From Candidatus Methylomirabilota bacterium (GTDB lineage Bacteria > Methylomirabilota > Methylomirabilia > Rokubacteriales > CSP1-6), in contig DASTYT010000124.1 of assembly GCA_035764725.1 (NCBI GenBank), positions 27,928 to 91,927 of the forward strand: DNA of 64,000 nucleotides. Direction: 5' to 3'. The stretch's first letter is position 1. Each line of letters opens with the position of its first letter. The position numbers were made by a program, and so were the translations under genes. A model generated the notes under the pieces. That model was not told the origin of the DNA and did not search any database. It saw nothing but the letters and a program-made list of their open reading frames with translations. Shown piece by piece: positions 35,693 to 44,870 of this stretch.

Positions 35693-37105
35693 CTAGGCGT
35701 CCTTGCCGCCGCCGACCATGCCCTTCTTGCGCCACTTGCCGAAGATCTCCTTGACGCGGTTGCTGGCCTCCATCATGGAATCCTTCGGCGACAGGGCACC
35801 GGTGGCGGCCTTGGCGAACATGTCCGTGATCACGTAGGTGTCGAAGATCTCACCCTCGGCGGGATTGGCGAAGCCGGGGTGCCCGAGATTGGTCGACCAG
35901 GGCAGGGCCTTGGCGAGCAGTGAGAGCTTGTCGCCGGGCACCGAGCCGAACGGATCGGCGTTGCACTGCTTGGTGATCCACGCCGCGCCGCTCTCCGCCT
36001 TCTTGTTCATCGCGGTGCCGGGCTCCGCGGCGGCCCCGTAGAACGAGGGGAAGTTGTAGAGCTTGCTCGCGAGCATGGACTCGCGGGAGGCGTCAACGAG
36101 GGCCACCAAGAACTCCTTGGCCGCTTCCTGGTTCTTCGAGAACTTCCAGACGACGTAGCCGCTCATGACGTGCTCCGAGGCGAGCTGCACGCCCTTGGGC
36201 CCCTTGAGGGCGGGCGTGAAGTAATAGTGCTCGATCACCGGCAGCTTGTTGTCCTGGGCGGTGCGGTAGGCGGAGATCGAGTTGAGGATGTACGACGTCT
36301 CCTGGGCGTTGAACGCCTGGTTGTTCGACGCCGCGTTCCACGAGAGCACCGCCTGGTTCATCCCCACCGCGTAGAGCCGCTTGGTGTACTCGAGGGCGGC
36401 GAGCGTCTCCGGGGAGTTGAGGACGACATTGCCGTCCTTGTCCTGGATGGAGCCGCCGTGGCACCAGAGGATGTTGCGCACCGCCATGTTCGAATCGATG
36501 TCCTGGGAGAGTCCGATACCGATGGGAATCTGCATCTGCGGCGCGACCTTCTTCACCTCGGGCGCCGCCTTGACCAGATCCTCGTAGGTCACCGGGCCGT
36601 TCGGCATCCCGATGTCGCTCCAGACCTTCTTGTGGAAGTTGCCGGGATCCGGCACCCACATGTCGGACAGCGCGAACTGCTTCTTGGTGAACGGGTTGTA
36701 GGTGCTCCGGTGGGCGAGGTCGACCGGCGTCCCGTACTTCTTCTCGAGGGTCCGCGCGACGTCCGCGAGGTCGACCACGTGCTCCTCGAACGCGCTCGCG
36801 AGGCCCAGGAACATGTGCACGTCGTGGCCCGACTGGGCCGCGACCTCCGCGGTGGCGCGCGGCACCACGTCGGCGAACGAGACGTGGTCCACCGTGACCT
36901 CGATCCCCTTGGACTGGCCCCACGCCTTCGCCCACGGATCGAACCACTTGTCGTAGGCGGGCACGAAGTGGCTCCACTGCAGGATCTTGAGGGTCTTGTC
37001 GGCGGCGCGGGCGGAGCGGACGAGGATGGCCGGCGTGACGGACGCGGCCGCCCCGGCCGCGACGAGGGCGCCGCTTCTCAGCAGGAATTGCCGGCGAGTG
37101 GACAT
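35693..37105 (-). CDS. Sugar ABC transporter solute-binding protein (family 1, Tat-exported)
   Basis: A 470-residue periplasmic binding protein. The N-terminus carries a twin-arginine signal (RRQFLLRSGALVAAGAAASV, about 4-23), then the mature part begins KTLKILQWSHFVPAYDKWF, typical of extracellular solute-binding family 1. The protein is followed by two permease genes but no ATPase. Start ATG 37105 is 66 bases after the predicted start of an extended -10 promoter (37178). The solute is unknown. Confidence 0.9.
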   Translation of the reverse strand: MSTRRQFLLRSGALVAAGAAASVTPAILVRSARAADKTLKILQWSHFVPAYDKWFDPWAKAWGQSKGIEVTVDHVSFADVVPRATAEVAAQSGHDVHMFLGLASAFEEHVVDLADVARTLEKKYGTPVDLAHRSTYNPFTKKQFALSDMWVPDPGNFHKKVWSDIGMPNGPVTYEDLVKAAPEVKKVAPQMQIPIGIGLSQDIDSNMAVRNILWCHGGSIQDKDGNVVLNSPETLAALEYTKRLYAVGMNQAVLSWNAASNNQAFNAQETSYILNSISAYRTAQDNKLPVIEHYYFTPALKGPKGVQLASEHVMSGYVVWKFSKNQEAAKEFLVALVDASRESMLASKLYNFPSFYGAAAEPGTAMNKKAESGAAWITKQCNADPFGSVPGDKLSLLAKALPWSTNLGHPGFANPAEGEIFDTYVITDMFAKAATGALSPKDSMMEASNRVKEIFGKWRKKGMVGGGKDA

Positions 37106-37177
37106 CTTGGCACCTCCATTGGTCTACTGGATCTGCCCCGTCCAGCGGGACAGCGAGCAATTCGAACGCCGGTTAAA

Positions 37178-37186
37178 AGAATACCA
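37178..37186 (-). promoter_or_regulatory. Extended -10 promoter for the binding-protein gene
   Basis: On the minus strand TGGTATTCT (extended -10 TG-n-TATTCT). Start would be near 37171, with a 66-base leader to the ATG at 37105. No clear -35 is present. The region 37106-37254 is the divergent intergenic space with the MaoC gene. Confidence 0.4.
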
Positions 37187-37237
37187 TGGGGGGTCGCCGG
37201 CACCGGGCGAGGTCCCGCCCGTCGTGCCTGCCGAGCG

Positions 37238-37246
37238 TGCTATCCT
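37238..37246 (+). promoter_or_regulatory. Extended -10 promoter for the MaoC gene pair, near-leaderless
   Basis: TGCTATCCT, followed by ATGCCGCC and the first GTG at 37255. The likely start is 37253-37255, so the mRNA would begin at or within two bases of the GTG. The same TGCTATCCT is found at 62618. Confidence 0.45.
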
Positions 37247-37254
37247 ATGCCGCC

Positions 37255-37707
37255 GTGACCGTGCCGATCCGCGCGACCTTCGACGACATCAAGGTGGGCG
37301 AAGAGTTCATCTCGCCCGGCCGCACCGTGAGCGAGACGGACATCGTCGTCTTCGCCGGCCTGTCGGGCGACTACAACATCCTCCATACCGACGCCGAGCA
37401 CATGAAGTCGTCTCAGTTCGGGGAGCGGATCGCTCACGGTCTCCTCGGCCTCGCCATCCAGCAGGGGCTGGCCTCGCGCATCGCCCCCGAGCTGGTCGAG
37501 CAGCCCGTCGCTGGCCTTGCGTGGAAGTTCAGAGGGCCCATCAAGATCGGCGACACCATTCACGTGGAGGCCAAGGTCACCGGCAAGCGCGACGGGGACC
37601 GCCCGGGCTGGGGGGTCGTGACCATCGAGCGGCGCGTGCTGAATCAACGCGGCGAGCTGGTGCAGGAAGGGGAGACGCAGCACCTCGTCGAGCGGCGCCG
37701 TGGCTAG
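37255..37707 (+). CDS. MaoC-like (R)-specific enoyl-CoA hydratase domain protein
   Basis: A 150-residue hotdog-fold protein. The hydratase-2 motif DYNILHTDAEHM near residue 40 has the Asp and His expected for catalysis, followed by RIAHGLLGLAIQQGL. It probably hydrates an enoyl-CoA or dehydrates a 3-hydroxyacyl-CoA; the substrate is unknown. The start is GTG 37255 or the next GTG at 37261; a longer frame begins at 37186. The gene overlaps the second MaoC gene by 8 bases. Confidence 0.85.
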   Translation: MTVPIRATFDDIKVGEEFISPGRTVSETDIVVFAGLSGDYNILHTDAEHMKSSQFGERIAHGLLGLAIQQGLASRIAPELVEQPVAGLAWKFRGPIKIGDTIHVEAKVTGKRDGDRPGWGVVTIERRVLNQRGELVQEGETQHLVERRRG

Positions 37708-38146
37708 TCCACCGGCCTCGAGCGCAGCGCCGCGGGTCGAGCGGCGCTGCTACTTCGAGGACGTGGTGGTGGGCGCGCCGCTCGAGACGCCCGGGCTCAC
37801 CCTCACCGAGGCCCACGTGGCGCTCTACGAGGGCCTCACCGGCGGCCAGCCGGGCGCGAGACCCGGTCGCGTGCCCGATCTCCTTCCCCTCTGCATCTCT
37901 TCAGGACTCGGCTGGCGCGTGCCCCAGCCACCCCTCGCCGTGCTCGCCTTCATGGGGTTCGAGTGGAGCTTTCACCTGCCGCTCCACGTGGGCGACACCA
38001 TCCGCAGCCGCTCGCGCACGGCGGCCAAGCGGTCCATGAAGGAAGGCGGCGTCATCTTCGAAGAGCGCGACATCCTGAATCAGCGCGGCGAGGTCGTGCA
38101 ATCGGGGCGGCTCACCCTCCTGGTGGCGAAGCGAGGCGCGGCATGA
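37700..38146 (+). CDS. MaoC-fold protein without the catalytic Asp and His
   Basis: A 148-residue hotdog-fold protein, similar in length to its upstream neighbour and sharing the ending pattern (RDILNQRGEVVQSGRLTLLV compared with RRVLNQRGELVQEGETQHLV). The catalytic segment is replaced by GLTGGQPGARPGRVPDLLPL, with no DxNxxH and no HG. It is therefore probably not active alone. Overlapping by 8 bases and coupled, it may form a heterodimer with the active MaoC, as in some bipartite dehydratases. The GTG start at 37700 fits the family. Confidence 0.75.
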   Translation: MASPPASSAAPRVERRCYFEDVVVGAPLETPGLTLTEAHVALYEGLTGGQPGARPGRVPDLLPLCISSGLGWRVPQPPLAVLAFMGFEWSFHLPLHVGDTIRSRSRTAAKRSMKEGGVIFEERDILNQRGEVVQSGRLTLLVAKRGAA

Positions 38147-39291
38147 CGGGGCGCCCCAAGCACGTCCTCATCCTCACCGCGTCCTACGGCTCGGGGCACA
38201 ATCGCGTGGCCCAGACCCTCGCGACGGAGTTCGAGGCGGCGGGCGCGACGGCGCGGGTGGTCGATCACTTCCGCGAGCTCGTGCATCCCGTCTTCGACGA
38301 CGCCAGCCGCTCGCTCTACTACGCGATGCTTCGCCGCACCCCGCTCGTCTGGGGAGCCGCGTACTGGCTGGGCGATCAGCTCAGCGTGTCGTCGCCGCTG
38401 CTCGTGGGACTGAACCGCCTCGGCATGCGGAAGCTCCGCCGACTCATCCTGGCCGAGCGGCCCGACCACGTCGTGTCCGTGCACCCGACCCCGGTGGCCG
38501 CCCTGTCCGAGCTGCGGGCCCGCGGCGTCGTCATCCCGCCGCACACGACCATCTTCACGGACTTCGTCGCGCACACCCAGTGGATCTACCCCAGCGTGGA
38601 CCGCTACTGCGTCCCCGCCGAGGAAATCGCCCACGATCTCCTCGCCCGCGGCGTGCCGAGGGAGCGGGTGGTCGTCACCGGCATTCCCGTCGGCACCGAG
38701 TTCTCGCTGCCCGCCGACCGCGCCGCCGCCCGCCTGGCCCTCGGACTGTCGCCGCGCCTGCCCGTGCTGCTCTTCATGGACGGATCGGGCGGGGGATTCG
38801 GCCGGCTGGAGGACGCCACGCGGAAGATCCTCGAGATGGAGGAGCCGCTGCAGGCGCTCGTGGTGACCGGTCGTGAGGAGCGGCTCGAGGCGCGGTTGCG
38901 CCAGCTGGCGACGGCTCGGGAATCGCGCGTGAAGGTCTTCGGCTTCGTCGACAATATCCGCCAGCTCATGGCCGCCGCCGACTTTCTCGTGACCAAGGCA
39001 GGCGGGCTCACCCTCGGCGAGGCGCTCGCCGCCGACCTGCCCGTCATCTCCTTCGGCTCGCTGCCGGGGCAGGAGGCACGGAACGAGCGCTTCGCCACCA
39101 TGGCGGGAGTGGCCCTGGTCGCGCGCTCCAACGCCCAGCTCCACCGCGTTATCGTCGCCGCGCTCCGCGACCCAGTGCTGCTGAAGAACATCCGCGACCG
39201 CGTCCGCCTCTATCGCCGGCCGCAGGCCTCCCGGACCATCGTCGACATGGTGCTGTCCACCGCCACGCTGGCGAAGGAGCGCGCCTCCTGA
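38143..39291 (+). CDS. GT28-type glycosyltransferase (MGDG synthase / diacylglycerol glucosyltransferase-like)
   Basis: A 382-residue GT-B enzyme. The N-terminus HVLILTASYGSGHNRVAQTL (residues 7-26) matches the MGDG synthase/UgtP family, and the C-terminal half has FMDGSGGGFGRLE (near 205) and VTKAGGLTLGEALAADLPVI (near 284), binding the nucleotide sugar. It probably makes a glycolipid from diacylglycerol and UDP-sugar at the inner membrane. The ATG at 38143 overlaps the MaoC stop (ATGA). It is followed by a deacetylase overlapping by 4 bases; glycolipid and deacetylase may act on the same product. Confidence 0.88.
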   Translation: MTGRPKHVLILTASYGSGHNRVAQTLATEFEAAGATARVVDHFRELVHPVFDDASRSLYYAMLRRTPLVWGAAYWLGDQLSVSSPLLVGLNRLGMRKLRRLILAERPDHVVSVHPTPVAALSELRARGVVIPPHTTIFTDFVAHTQWIYPSVDRYCVPAEEIAHDLLARGVPRERVVVTGIPVGTEFSLPADRAAARLALGLSPRLPVLLFMDGSGGGFGRLEDATRKILEMEEPLQALVVTGREERLEARLRQLATARESRVKVFGFVDNIRQLMAAADFLVTKAGGLTLGEALAADLPVISFGSLPGQEARNERFATMAGVALVARSNAQLHRVIVAALRDPVLLKNIRDRVRLYRRPQASRTIVDMVLSTATLAKERAS

Positions 39292-39965
39292 ATCCGGTCT
39301 GGCTCGCCACCGCGCCGCTGGCGTGGGCGGGCTATGCCTGGGGCTCCCATCTCCTCACCCTTGGGAGCGTATGGCGCGGCTCCCGCCACCGCCCGCTCGC
39401 GACGCTCACCTTCGACGACGGGCCCGACCCCGAGACCACGCCGAGGGTGCTCGACGCGCTCGCCGAGCACGGCGTGCGGGGCGCCTTCTTTCTCATCGGC
39501 CGGCGCGCCGCCGCCTCCCCGGCGGTCGTCAGGCGGATCATTGCCGAGGGCCACGATCTCGGCAATCACACGTGGAGCCATCGGAGCCTCTGGCTCTGCG
39601 GGCCGCGCGCCACGCGCCGCGCGGTGCTGGACGGGCACGACGCGATCGCGCAGGCCGCGGGGCAGCCGCCACGCTACTTCCGCGCGCCCTGGGGCATGAC
39701 CAATCTCGCCCTGTTCCCGCTACTTCGCCGCCTGACCACCCCGTGCGTGTTCTGGAGCGTGCAGCCGGAGCGGCGCCGGGCCGTCGAGCCCGCTCGGCAG
39801 ATCGCCCGCTGCGCCCGGCGGGCCGCGCCCGGCGCCATCCTCGACCTCCACGACGCCGATGGCGTTCCCGGCGCCGGCGCACGTCTGGCCGGCGCGCTGC
39901 CCGGCATCGTCGGTGCCCTGCGCGCGCAGGGGCTCGCGTTGGTGCCGCTCCGCGATCTGCTGTAA
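39288..39965 (+). CDS. Polysaccharide deacetylase (NodB domain) with probable CTG start
   Basis: A CE4 enzyme of about 225 residues with a short N-terminal hydrophobic segment (APLAWAGYAWGSHLLTLGSV, about residues 9-28) that could anchor it. The catalytic motifs are TFDDGPDPETTP near residue 42, LGNHTWSHRSL near 94 (HxxxH) and YFRAPWG near residue 130. No ATG, GTG or TTG lies in frame before the first motif. The only suitable start is CTG 39288, 8 bases after AAGGAG (39274-39279) and overlapping the glycosyltransferase stop (CTGA). A later GTG (39447) would remove the essential motif. The frame is intact to the TAA at 39963. Confidence 0.72.
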   Translation: MNPVWLATAPLAWAGYAWGSHLLTLGSVWRGSRHRPLATLTFDDGPDPETTPRVLDALAEHGVRGAFFLIGRRAAASPAVVRRIIAEGHDLGNHTWSHRSLWLCGPRATRRAVLDGHDAIAQAAGQPPRYFRAPWGMTNLALFPLLRRLTTPCVFWSVQPERRRAVEPARQIARCARRAAPGAILDLHDADGVPGAGARLAGALPGIVGALRAQGLALVPLRDLL

Positions 39966-40011
39966 TATCGCGGCGACGCCCACCGAGCATCCCCGACAAA
40001 GGAGTCATGTG

Positions 40012-41712
40012 ATGGCTGTCGACCCGCGACACAAGAGCCGGACCCTCCTCGAAGGCACCGACCGCGCGGCCGCGCGCGCGATGATGAAGGCCGTGGGCTT
40101 CACCGACGAGGACCTCGGGCGGCCGCAGATCGGCGTGGCCCACTCCTGGATCGGCACCATGCCGTGCAACTGGAATCACCGGAAGCTCGCCGAGAAGGTC
40201 ATGCAGGGCATTCGTGCGGCCGGCGGCACCCCCATCGAGGTGAACACCGTCGCCATCACCGACGGCATCACCATGGGCACCGAGGGGATGAAGGCCTCCC
40301 TGATCAGTCGGGAGATCGTGGCCGACTCCGTGGAGCTGGTGGCCCGCGGCCACATGTTCGACGGCATCGTGACGATCTCGGGCTGCGACAAGACCATCCC
40401 GGCGATGGCGATGGTGGTGGGCCGGCTCGACTTGCCCGGGCTCATGCTGTACTGCGGCTCCATCATGTTCGGGCGCTGCACGGGCGCCGGGCAGGACACG
40501 AGCTTCGGCGGGCGCAACCTCACCATCCAGGACGTGTTCGAGGCGGTCGGGGCCTATAACGCGGGCAAGATCAGCCTCGAGGCCTTCCGCGACGTGGAGG
40601 ATCACGCCTGCCCCGGCGCGGGCGCATGCGGCGGTCAGTTCACGGCGAACACCATGGCCACCGCCTACGAGATGCTCGGCGTCTCCCCCATGGGCTGGAA
40701 TGGAATTCCTGCGGTCGATCCGCGTAAGGAGGAGATCGCCTTCGAGTGCGGGAAGCTCGTCATGGACCTGGTGCGGAAGGGCGTCACCCCCCGCTCGCTC
40801 GTCAGCCGGAAGAGCTTCGAGAACGCCATCGCGGGCGTGATGGCCACCGGCGGCTCGACCAATGCGGTGCTGCACCTCATCGCCACCGCGCGGGATTTCG
40901 GCGTCAAGCTCGGGATCGACGATTTCGACCGCATCGCGAAGAAGACCCCGGTGCTCGCCGACCTCAAGCCGTGGGGACACTTCACCGCGCCCGAGATGTA
41001 CGAGGCGGGCGGAATGCCGGTGGTGGGCAAACGCCTGCTCGAGGCGGGCCTCCTGCACGCGGGCGAGAAGACCGTCACCGGCAAGACCATTGGCGACGAG
41101 GTGAAGCACGCGTCCGAGCCGGCCGGCCAGAAGGTCATCCGGCAGCTGACCGAGGCCATCAAGCCCACCGGCGGCATCGCGATCCTGCGGGGCAACGTCG
41201 CCCCCGAGGGCTGCGTGATCAAGCTCTCGGGCCAGTCGAAGTACCTCCACCGCGGGCCGGCGCGCGTGTTCGAGCGCGAAGAAGATTCGTTCAAGGCCGT
41301 GAAGGAGGGAAAGATCAAGCCGAACGACGTGATCGTCATCCGCTACGAGGGTCCCAAGGGCGGCCCGGGCATGCGCGAGATGCTCCACGTGACGGGCGCG
41401 CTGCAGGGGGCGGGGCTCGGCGACTCCGTGGCGCTGATGACCGACGGACGGTTCTCGGGCGCCACCCACGGCTTCATGATCGCCCACATCGTGCCGGAGG
41501 CGGCTGAGCGCGGCCCCATCGCGGCGGTCCGAAACGGCGACATCATCACGATCGACGTGAAGAAGCGCCGCCTCGACGTGCAGATCTCCGCGGCGGAGAT
41601 GAAGAAGCGTCTGGCGAAGTGGAAGGCGCCCAAACCTGGCTACACGAGCGGCGTCTTCCACAAGTACGCGGAAAGCGTCCGGAACGCGTCCGAGGGTGCT
41701 GTCACCAGCTAG
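40012..41712 (+). CDS. ilvD: Dihydroxy-acid dehydratase
   Basis: It dehydrates 2,3-dihydroxyisovalerate and the isoleucine analogue in branched-chain amino-acid synthesis. The 566 residues have the three Cys of the Fe-S site in MPCNWNH (near 48), SGCDKTIPAMAM (near 122) and PGAGACGGQF (near 202), and the C-terminal TDGRFSGATHGFMIAHI near 478. The ATG at 40012 follows AAAGGAG; another start at 40007 terminates at once. No other ilv gene is adjacent. The 3' end is 14 bases from the convergent JmjC gene. Confidence 0.96.
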   Translation: MAVDPRHKSRTLLEGTDRAAARAMMKAVGFTDEDLGRPQIGVAHSWIGTMPCNWNHRKLAEKVMQGIRAAGGTPIEVNTVAITDGITMGTEGMKASLISREIVADSVELVARGHMFDGIVTISGCDKTIPAMAMVVGRLDLPGLMLYCGSIMFGRCTGAGQDTSFGGRNLTIQDVFEAVGAYNAGKISLEAFRDVEDHACPGAGACGGQFTANTMATAYEMLGVSPMGWNGIPAVDPRKEEIAFECGKLVMDLVRKGVTPRSLVSRKSFENAIAGVMATGGSTNAVLHLIATARDFGVKLGIDDFDRIAKKTPVLADLKPWGHFTAPEMYEAGGMPVVGKRLLEAGLLHAGEKTVTGKTIGDEVKHASEPAGQKVIRQLTEAIKPTGGIAILRGNVAPEGCVIKLSGQSKYLHRGPARVFEREEDSFKAVKEGKIKPNDVIVIRYEGPKGGPGMREMLHVTGALQGAGLGDSVALMTDGRFSGATHGFMIAHIVPEAAERGPIAAVRNGDIITIDVKKRRLDVQISAAEMKKRLAKWKAPKPGYTSGVFHKYAESVRNASEGAVTS

Positions 41713-41726
41713 CGCCGCGGGGGGGG

Positions 41727-42767
41727 CTACGACGACTTGACGCCGGTCAGCCGGAGAGCGCCCGACGTCAGGGCCCGGCCCAGCCGCCCGGAGCAGACGC
41801 GCCGCGTGACGCTGCTCTGGAGCGCGCGCCGCATTCCCTTCGACCCCAGGAGCACGCGCGCCGTCATCGCGCCGGTACGGCTGACGCCGCGGAGGAAGTC
41901 CAGGTAGGCCTCGTAGTTCTCCCGCGCGACGTAGTAGCGGCTCATTGCGATGGACACCGTCACGTTGTGCACCTGGTGGAAGAAGCGCCAGGGGACGTAG
42001 ATCACGTCACCGGCCGGCACGTCTGCCCAGTAGAACTTGATGCCGTGGGGAAGCTCACCCAGCTTGCCGGCGAGATAGCGCTCGATGCCGTCCACGGTGA
42101 CGAAGCCGGTCGACTTGTCCGTGCGATTGCTCGCCGTCGCGATCCCGGAGCGGACGAGCCGCATGGCCGCGTTCTTCCGCTGCCAGGTCGGCTCGGGAAA
42201 CTCGCGGCCCGAGAACAGCAGCCAGCGCTTCGTGCCCCGGAGGCAGGCGTTCCAGGTCACGGTGTTGGAGTTGTCGAAGTGGCAATCGGTGGCGCTGCCC
42301 GCCGCGCCCCAGTAGATGGGCATGTGACCTCGCGTGCTGAAGTCCGGGTCGGGGAGCGCGGCGAGCCAGTCCTCGTCCAGAAAGTCGGGAACCGGCCCGA
42401 TGTCGGCGAGGAGCTCGGGTCGGTGAGAATTCGGATACCATTCGGCCAGGTAGAGGCCCGGCACTGACTGGACCTCCGAGGCAAACACGCCCATGGGCAC
42501 CCGCGCGGACCATTGCTGCTGGGTGCCCCCCAGCGCGATGGGCTGGCGCACCTCGACGTTCGTCCCCGCTCCGATGGTCTGGACGAGGAACTCCGGCGTC
42601 CACTTCCGGAATGCGGGCCACTGAGTCGCCAGCCCCTGAAAGATCACCGGCTGGTCGGCATAGGTCCCCGCGAAATCGTCGGACGTCAGCCCGGACCAGT
42701 CCTTCAAGACGGGAACCGGAGTCAGTTCCGAGAGGCGGGCGTAGTCGGGAAGTTTCTCATCAAGCAT
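41727..42767 (-). CDS. Cupin-like JmjC-domain Fe(II)/2-oxoglutarate oxygenase
   Basis: A 346-residue protein of the cupin_8 (JmjC-like) group, expected to hydroxylate an amino-acid residue or small molecule using Fe(II) and 2-oxoglutarate. The metal triad is visible as HFD (near residue 173) and the His in HQVHNVTVSI near 275. WNACLRGTKRWLLFSGREFP near 185 is the conserved strand region. The start ATG 42767 is preceded by a good sigma70-type promoter (42786-42815). A longer frame to 42815 is not supported. The last 40 residues are basic and not like the family. The substrate is unknown. Confidence 0.85.
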   Translation of the reverse strand: MLDEKLPDYARLSELTPVPVLKDWSGLTSDDFAGTYADQPVIFQGLATQWPAFRKWTPEFLVQTIGAGTNVEVRQPIALGGTQQQWSARVPMGVFASEVQSVPGLYLAEWYPNSHRPELLADIGPVPDFLDEDWLAALPDPDFSTRGHMPIYWGAAGSATDCHFDNSNTVTWNACLRGTKRWLLFSGREFPEPTWQRKNAAMRLVRSGIATASNRTDKSTGFVTVDGIERYLAGKLGELPHGIKFYWADVPAGDVIYVPWRFFHQVHNVTVSIAMSRYYVARENYEAYLDFLRGVSRTGAMTARVLLGSKGMRRALQSSVTRRVCSGRLGRALTSGALRLTGVKSS

Positions 42768-42785
42768 AGGGGCTTCTGCTCGTCC

Positions 42786-42815
42786 ACCGTAGCATCGGCC
42801 CTCGCGAAGTGTCAA
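42786..42815 (-). promoter_or_regulatory. Sigma70-type promoter for the JmjC gene
   Basis: On the minus strand TTGACA (42810-42815), 18 bases, then TACGGT (42786-42791), preceded by TGC, so an extended -10. Start would be near 42779, 12 bases before the ATG at 42767. The -35 is a perfect match. Confidence 0.6.
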
Positions 42816-42833
42816 ACCACGCGCCTGTGACGG

Positions 42834-44870
42834 CTAGCCGATGGCGATGTCCAGCCATCCCTCCGGGCTGACGACGGCGCGCTCGTCCTGGCGAATCACC
42901 ACCGTGGTGGTGGCCGACTCGAAGAGCGCCGGCCCCTTTACCTCCTGGCCCGGCGCCAGCGCGTCCATGTCGTGCACCGGCACCTCCATCCAGCGCCCGA
43001 GGTACGCACGGCGCAGCCGGGGCGCGGTCACCGGCGGCCGGAGGGGCCGGGCCTCGTCCGAAGGCAGGGCGGGCAGGCGCCCGATCACGGCGAGGCGCGC
43101 GTTCACCAGCACCACCTCCTGGCCGGGCGCGCTGTAGGTGTAGAGCGCCTCGTGCCGGGCGTGGAAGCGCGCTACCACCTGCTCCATGAGATCGGGCGCA
43201 TCGATGTCGACGCCGTCCAGGGGCACGCCGATCTCGAAGGTCTGCTCGCCGTAGCGCATGTCCACCGACCGGCGCACGGAGATCTCACCGGCGAAGTCGC
43301 CCAGGCGCTTGCGTCCCTCCGCCTCCATCTCCGAAAAACGCCGCCGAAGGCGAACCGTCCCGATCTCGCGCGCCTCGCCCACGTGGGTACGCACCATCTC
43401 GTAGCGGAGGTCGGTGGCGAGCATGCCCCAGGCGGAGAGCACGGAGGCGACCCGCGGGACGAAGACCCGGTTGATCTCGAGCATGCGCGCCACCTGCGTG
43501 ATGTGCAGGCCCGCCGCGCCGCCGAAGGCGAGGAGGGCGAAGCGCCGGGGATCCGCGCCCCGCCGCACCGACACGAGGCGAATCCCCTCCGCCATGTTGG
43601 TGTTGACCACGCGGCAGATCCCCTCCGCGGCCGCCACCGGGCTCATGCCGAGCCCGCGCGCGACGCGCGCGACCGCCTTCTCGGCCGCGCCGGCGTCGAG
43701 ACGGGTACGCCCGCCGAGGAAGTTGGCGGGATCGAGGAGACCCAGCACGACGTTGGCGTCGGTCACCGTGGCCTCGACGCCCCCACCCCCGTAGCAGGCG
43801 GGGCCGGGCACGGCGCCCGCGCTCTCGGGCCCCACGTGGAGGATGCCGCCCGCGTCGACGCGCGCGATGGAGCCTCCGCCGGCGCCGAGGGTGTGGATGT
43901 CGATGCTGGGCAGGGCCACCTTGTTGCCGCCGACGGCCTTGTCGCCGGTCAGATGCGGCTCGCCGCGCTCGAGGAGCGCGATGTCGGTGCTGGTCCCGCC
44001 CATGTCGAAGGTGATCAGATCGCCCTCGCCCACCACGCGCGCGCAGTGAGCGCTCCCGGCGATGCCGCCGGCCGGGCCCGAGAGCACCGCGCCCGCCGCG
44101 AGCCGCACGGAGTCCGCGATGGTGGCCACGCCGCCATGGGACTGCATGATCAAGACGCGGCCCCGATAGCCCGCGTCGCCCAGCCGCCGCTCGAGCCGGC
44201 CGAGATAGCCGGCGAGCACGGGGCCCACATAGGCGTTCACCACGGTGGTGCCGAAGCGCTCGTACTCCTTGATCTGCGGGAGAACCTCGGAGGAGAGCGA
44301 CACGTAGGCGTCGGGGAGGAGCCTCGCCACCAGCGCGCGTGTCTCGCGCTCGTGGCGGCCGTCGCGGTACGCGTGGAGGTAGCATACCGCCACCGACTGC
44401 ACGCCATCTCTTGCCAATCGACGGATGGCGGCGGTAGCCGACCCGCGGTCCAGCGGCGTCTCGACCTTGCCGTCGAAGCGCATCCGCTCGCGCACGTCGA
44501 GCCGCCGCGCCCGGGGCACGAGCGGCACCGGCGGCGGCATCCGCAGGTTGTAGCGATCGTCCTTCAGGCCCTCGCGCATCTCCACGATGTCGCGGTGCCC
44601 GGCGGTGGTGAGCATGCCCACCGTGGCCCCCTTGCGCTCGAGGAGGGCGTTGGTCGCGACCGTGGTCCCGTGCACGATCACCTCGGTGCGGGCCAACAGG
44701 GCCGCCGTGCCGAGCGAGAGCTCCTGGGCGAGCAGCCCGATGCCGTCCAGCACACCAATGGATGGGTCCGCTGGCGTGGACGCCGACTTCGCCAGCGTGA
44801 CACGGCCCGACTCGTCCACCGCGACCAGATCGGTGAACGTCCCTCCGACGTCGATGCCGACGCGAAGCAT
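42834..44870 (-). CDS. Hydantoinase/oxoprolinase family protein, subunit A (HyuA type)
   Basis: A 678-residue enzyme subunit of the family containing N-methylhydantoinase A, 5-oxoprolinase and acetone carboxylase. It begins RVGIDVGGTFTDLVAVDESG (residues 3-22), has the ATP-binding VIVHGTTVATNALLERKGA near 67 and the metal/phosphate region GGTSTDIALLERGEPHL near 292. The ATG overlaps the HyuB stop by 1 base (TGATG). A hydantoin, 5-oxoproline or related ring amide is the likely substrate. Confidence 0.93.
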   Translation of the reverse strand: MLRVGIDVGGTFTDLVAVDESGRVTLAKSASTPADPSIGVLDGIGLLAQELSLGTAALLARTEVIVHGTTVATNALLERKGATVGMLTTAGHRDIVEMREGLKDDRYNLRMPPPVPLVPRARRLDVRERMRFDGKVETPLDRGSATAAIRRLARDGVQSVAVCYLHAYRDGRHERETRALVARLLPDAYVSLSSEVLPQIKEYERFGTTVVNAYVGPVLAGYLGRLERRLGDAGYRGRVLIMQSHGGVATIADSVRLAAGAVLSGPAGGIAGSAHCARVVGEGDLITFDMGGTSTDIALLERGEPHLTGDKAVGGNKVALPSIDIHTLGAGGGSIARVDAGGILHVGPESAGAVPGPACYGGGGVEATVTDANVVLGLLDPANFLGGRTRLDAGAAEKAVARVARGLGMSPVAAAEGICRVVNTNMAEGIRLVSVRRGADPRRFALLAFGGAAGLHITQVARMLEINRVFVPRVASVLSAWGMLATDLRYEMVRTHVGEAREIGTVRLRRRFSEMEAEGRKRLGDFAGEISVRRSVDMRYGEQTFEIGVPLDGVDIDAPDLMEQVVARFHARHEALYTYSAPGQEVVLVNARLAVIGRLPALPSDEARPLRPPVTAPRLRRAYLGRWMEVPVHDMDALAPGQEVKGPALFESATTTVVIRQDERAVVSPEGWLDIAIG

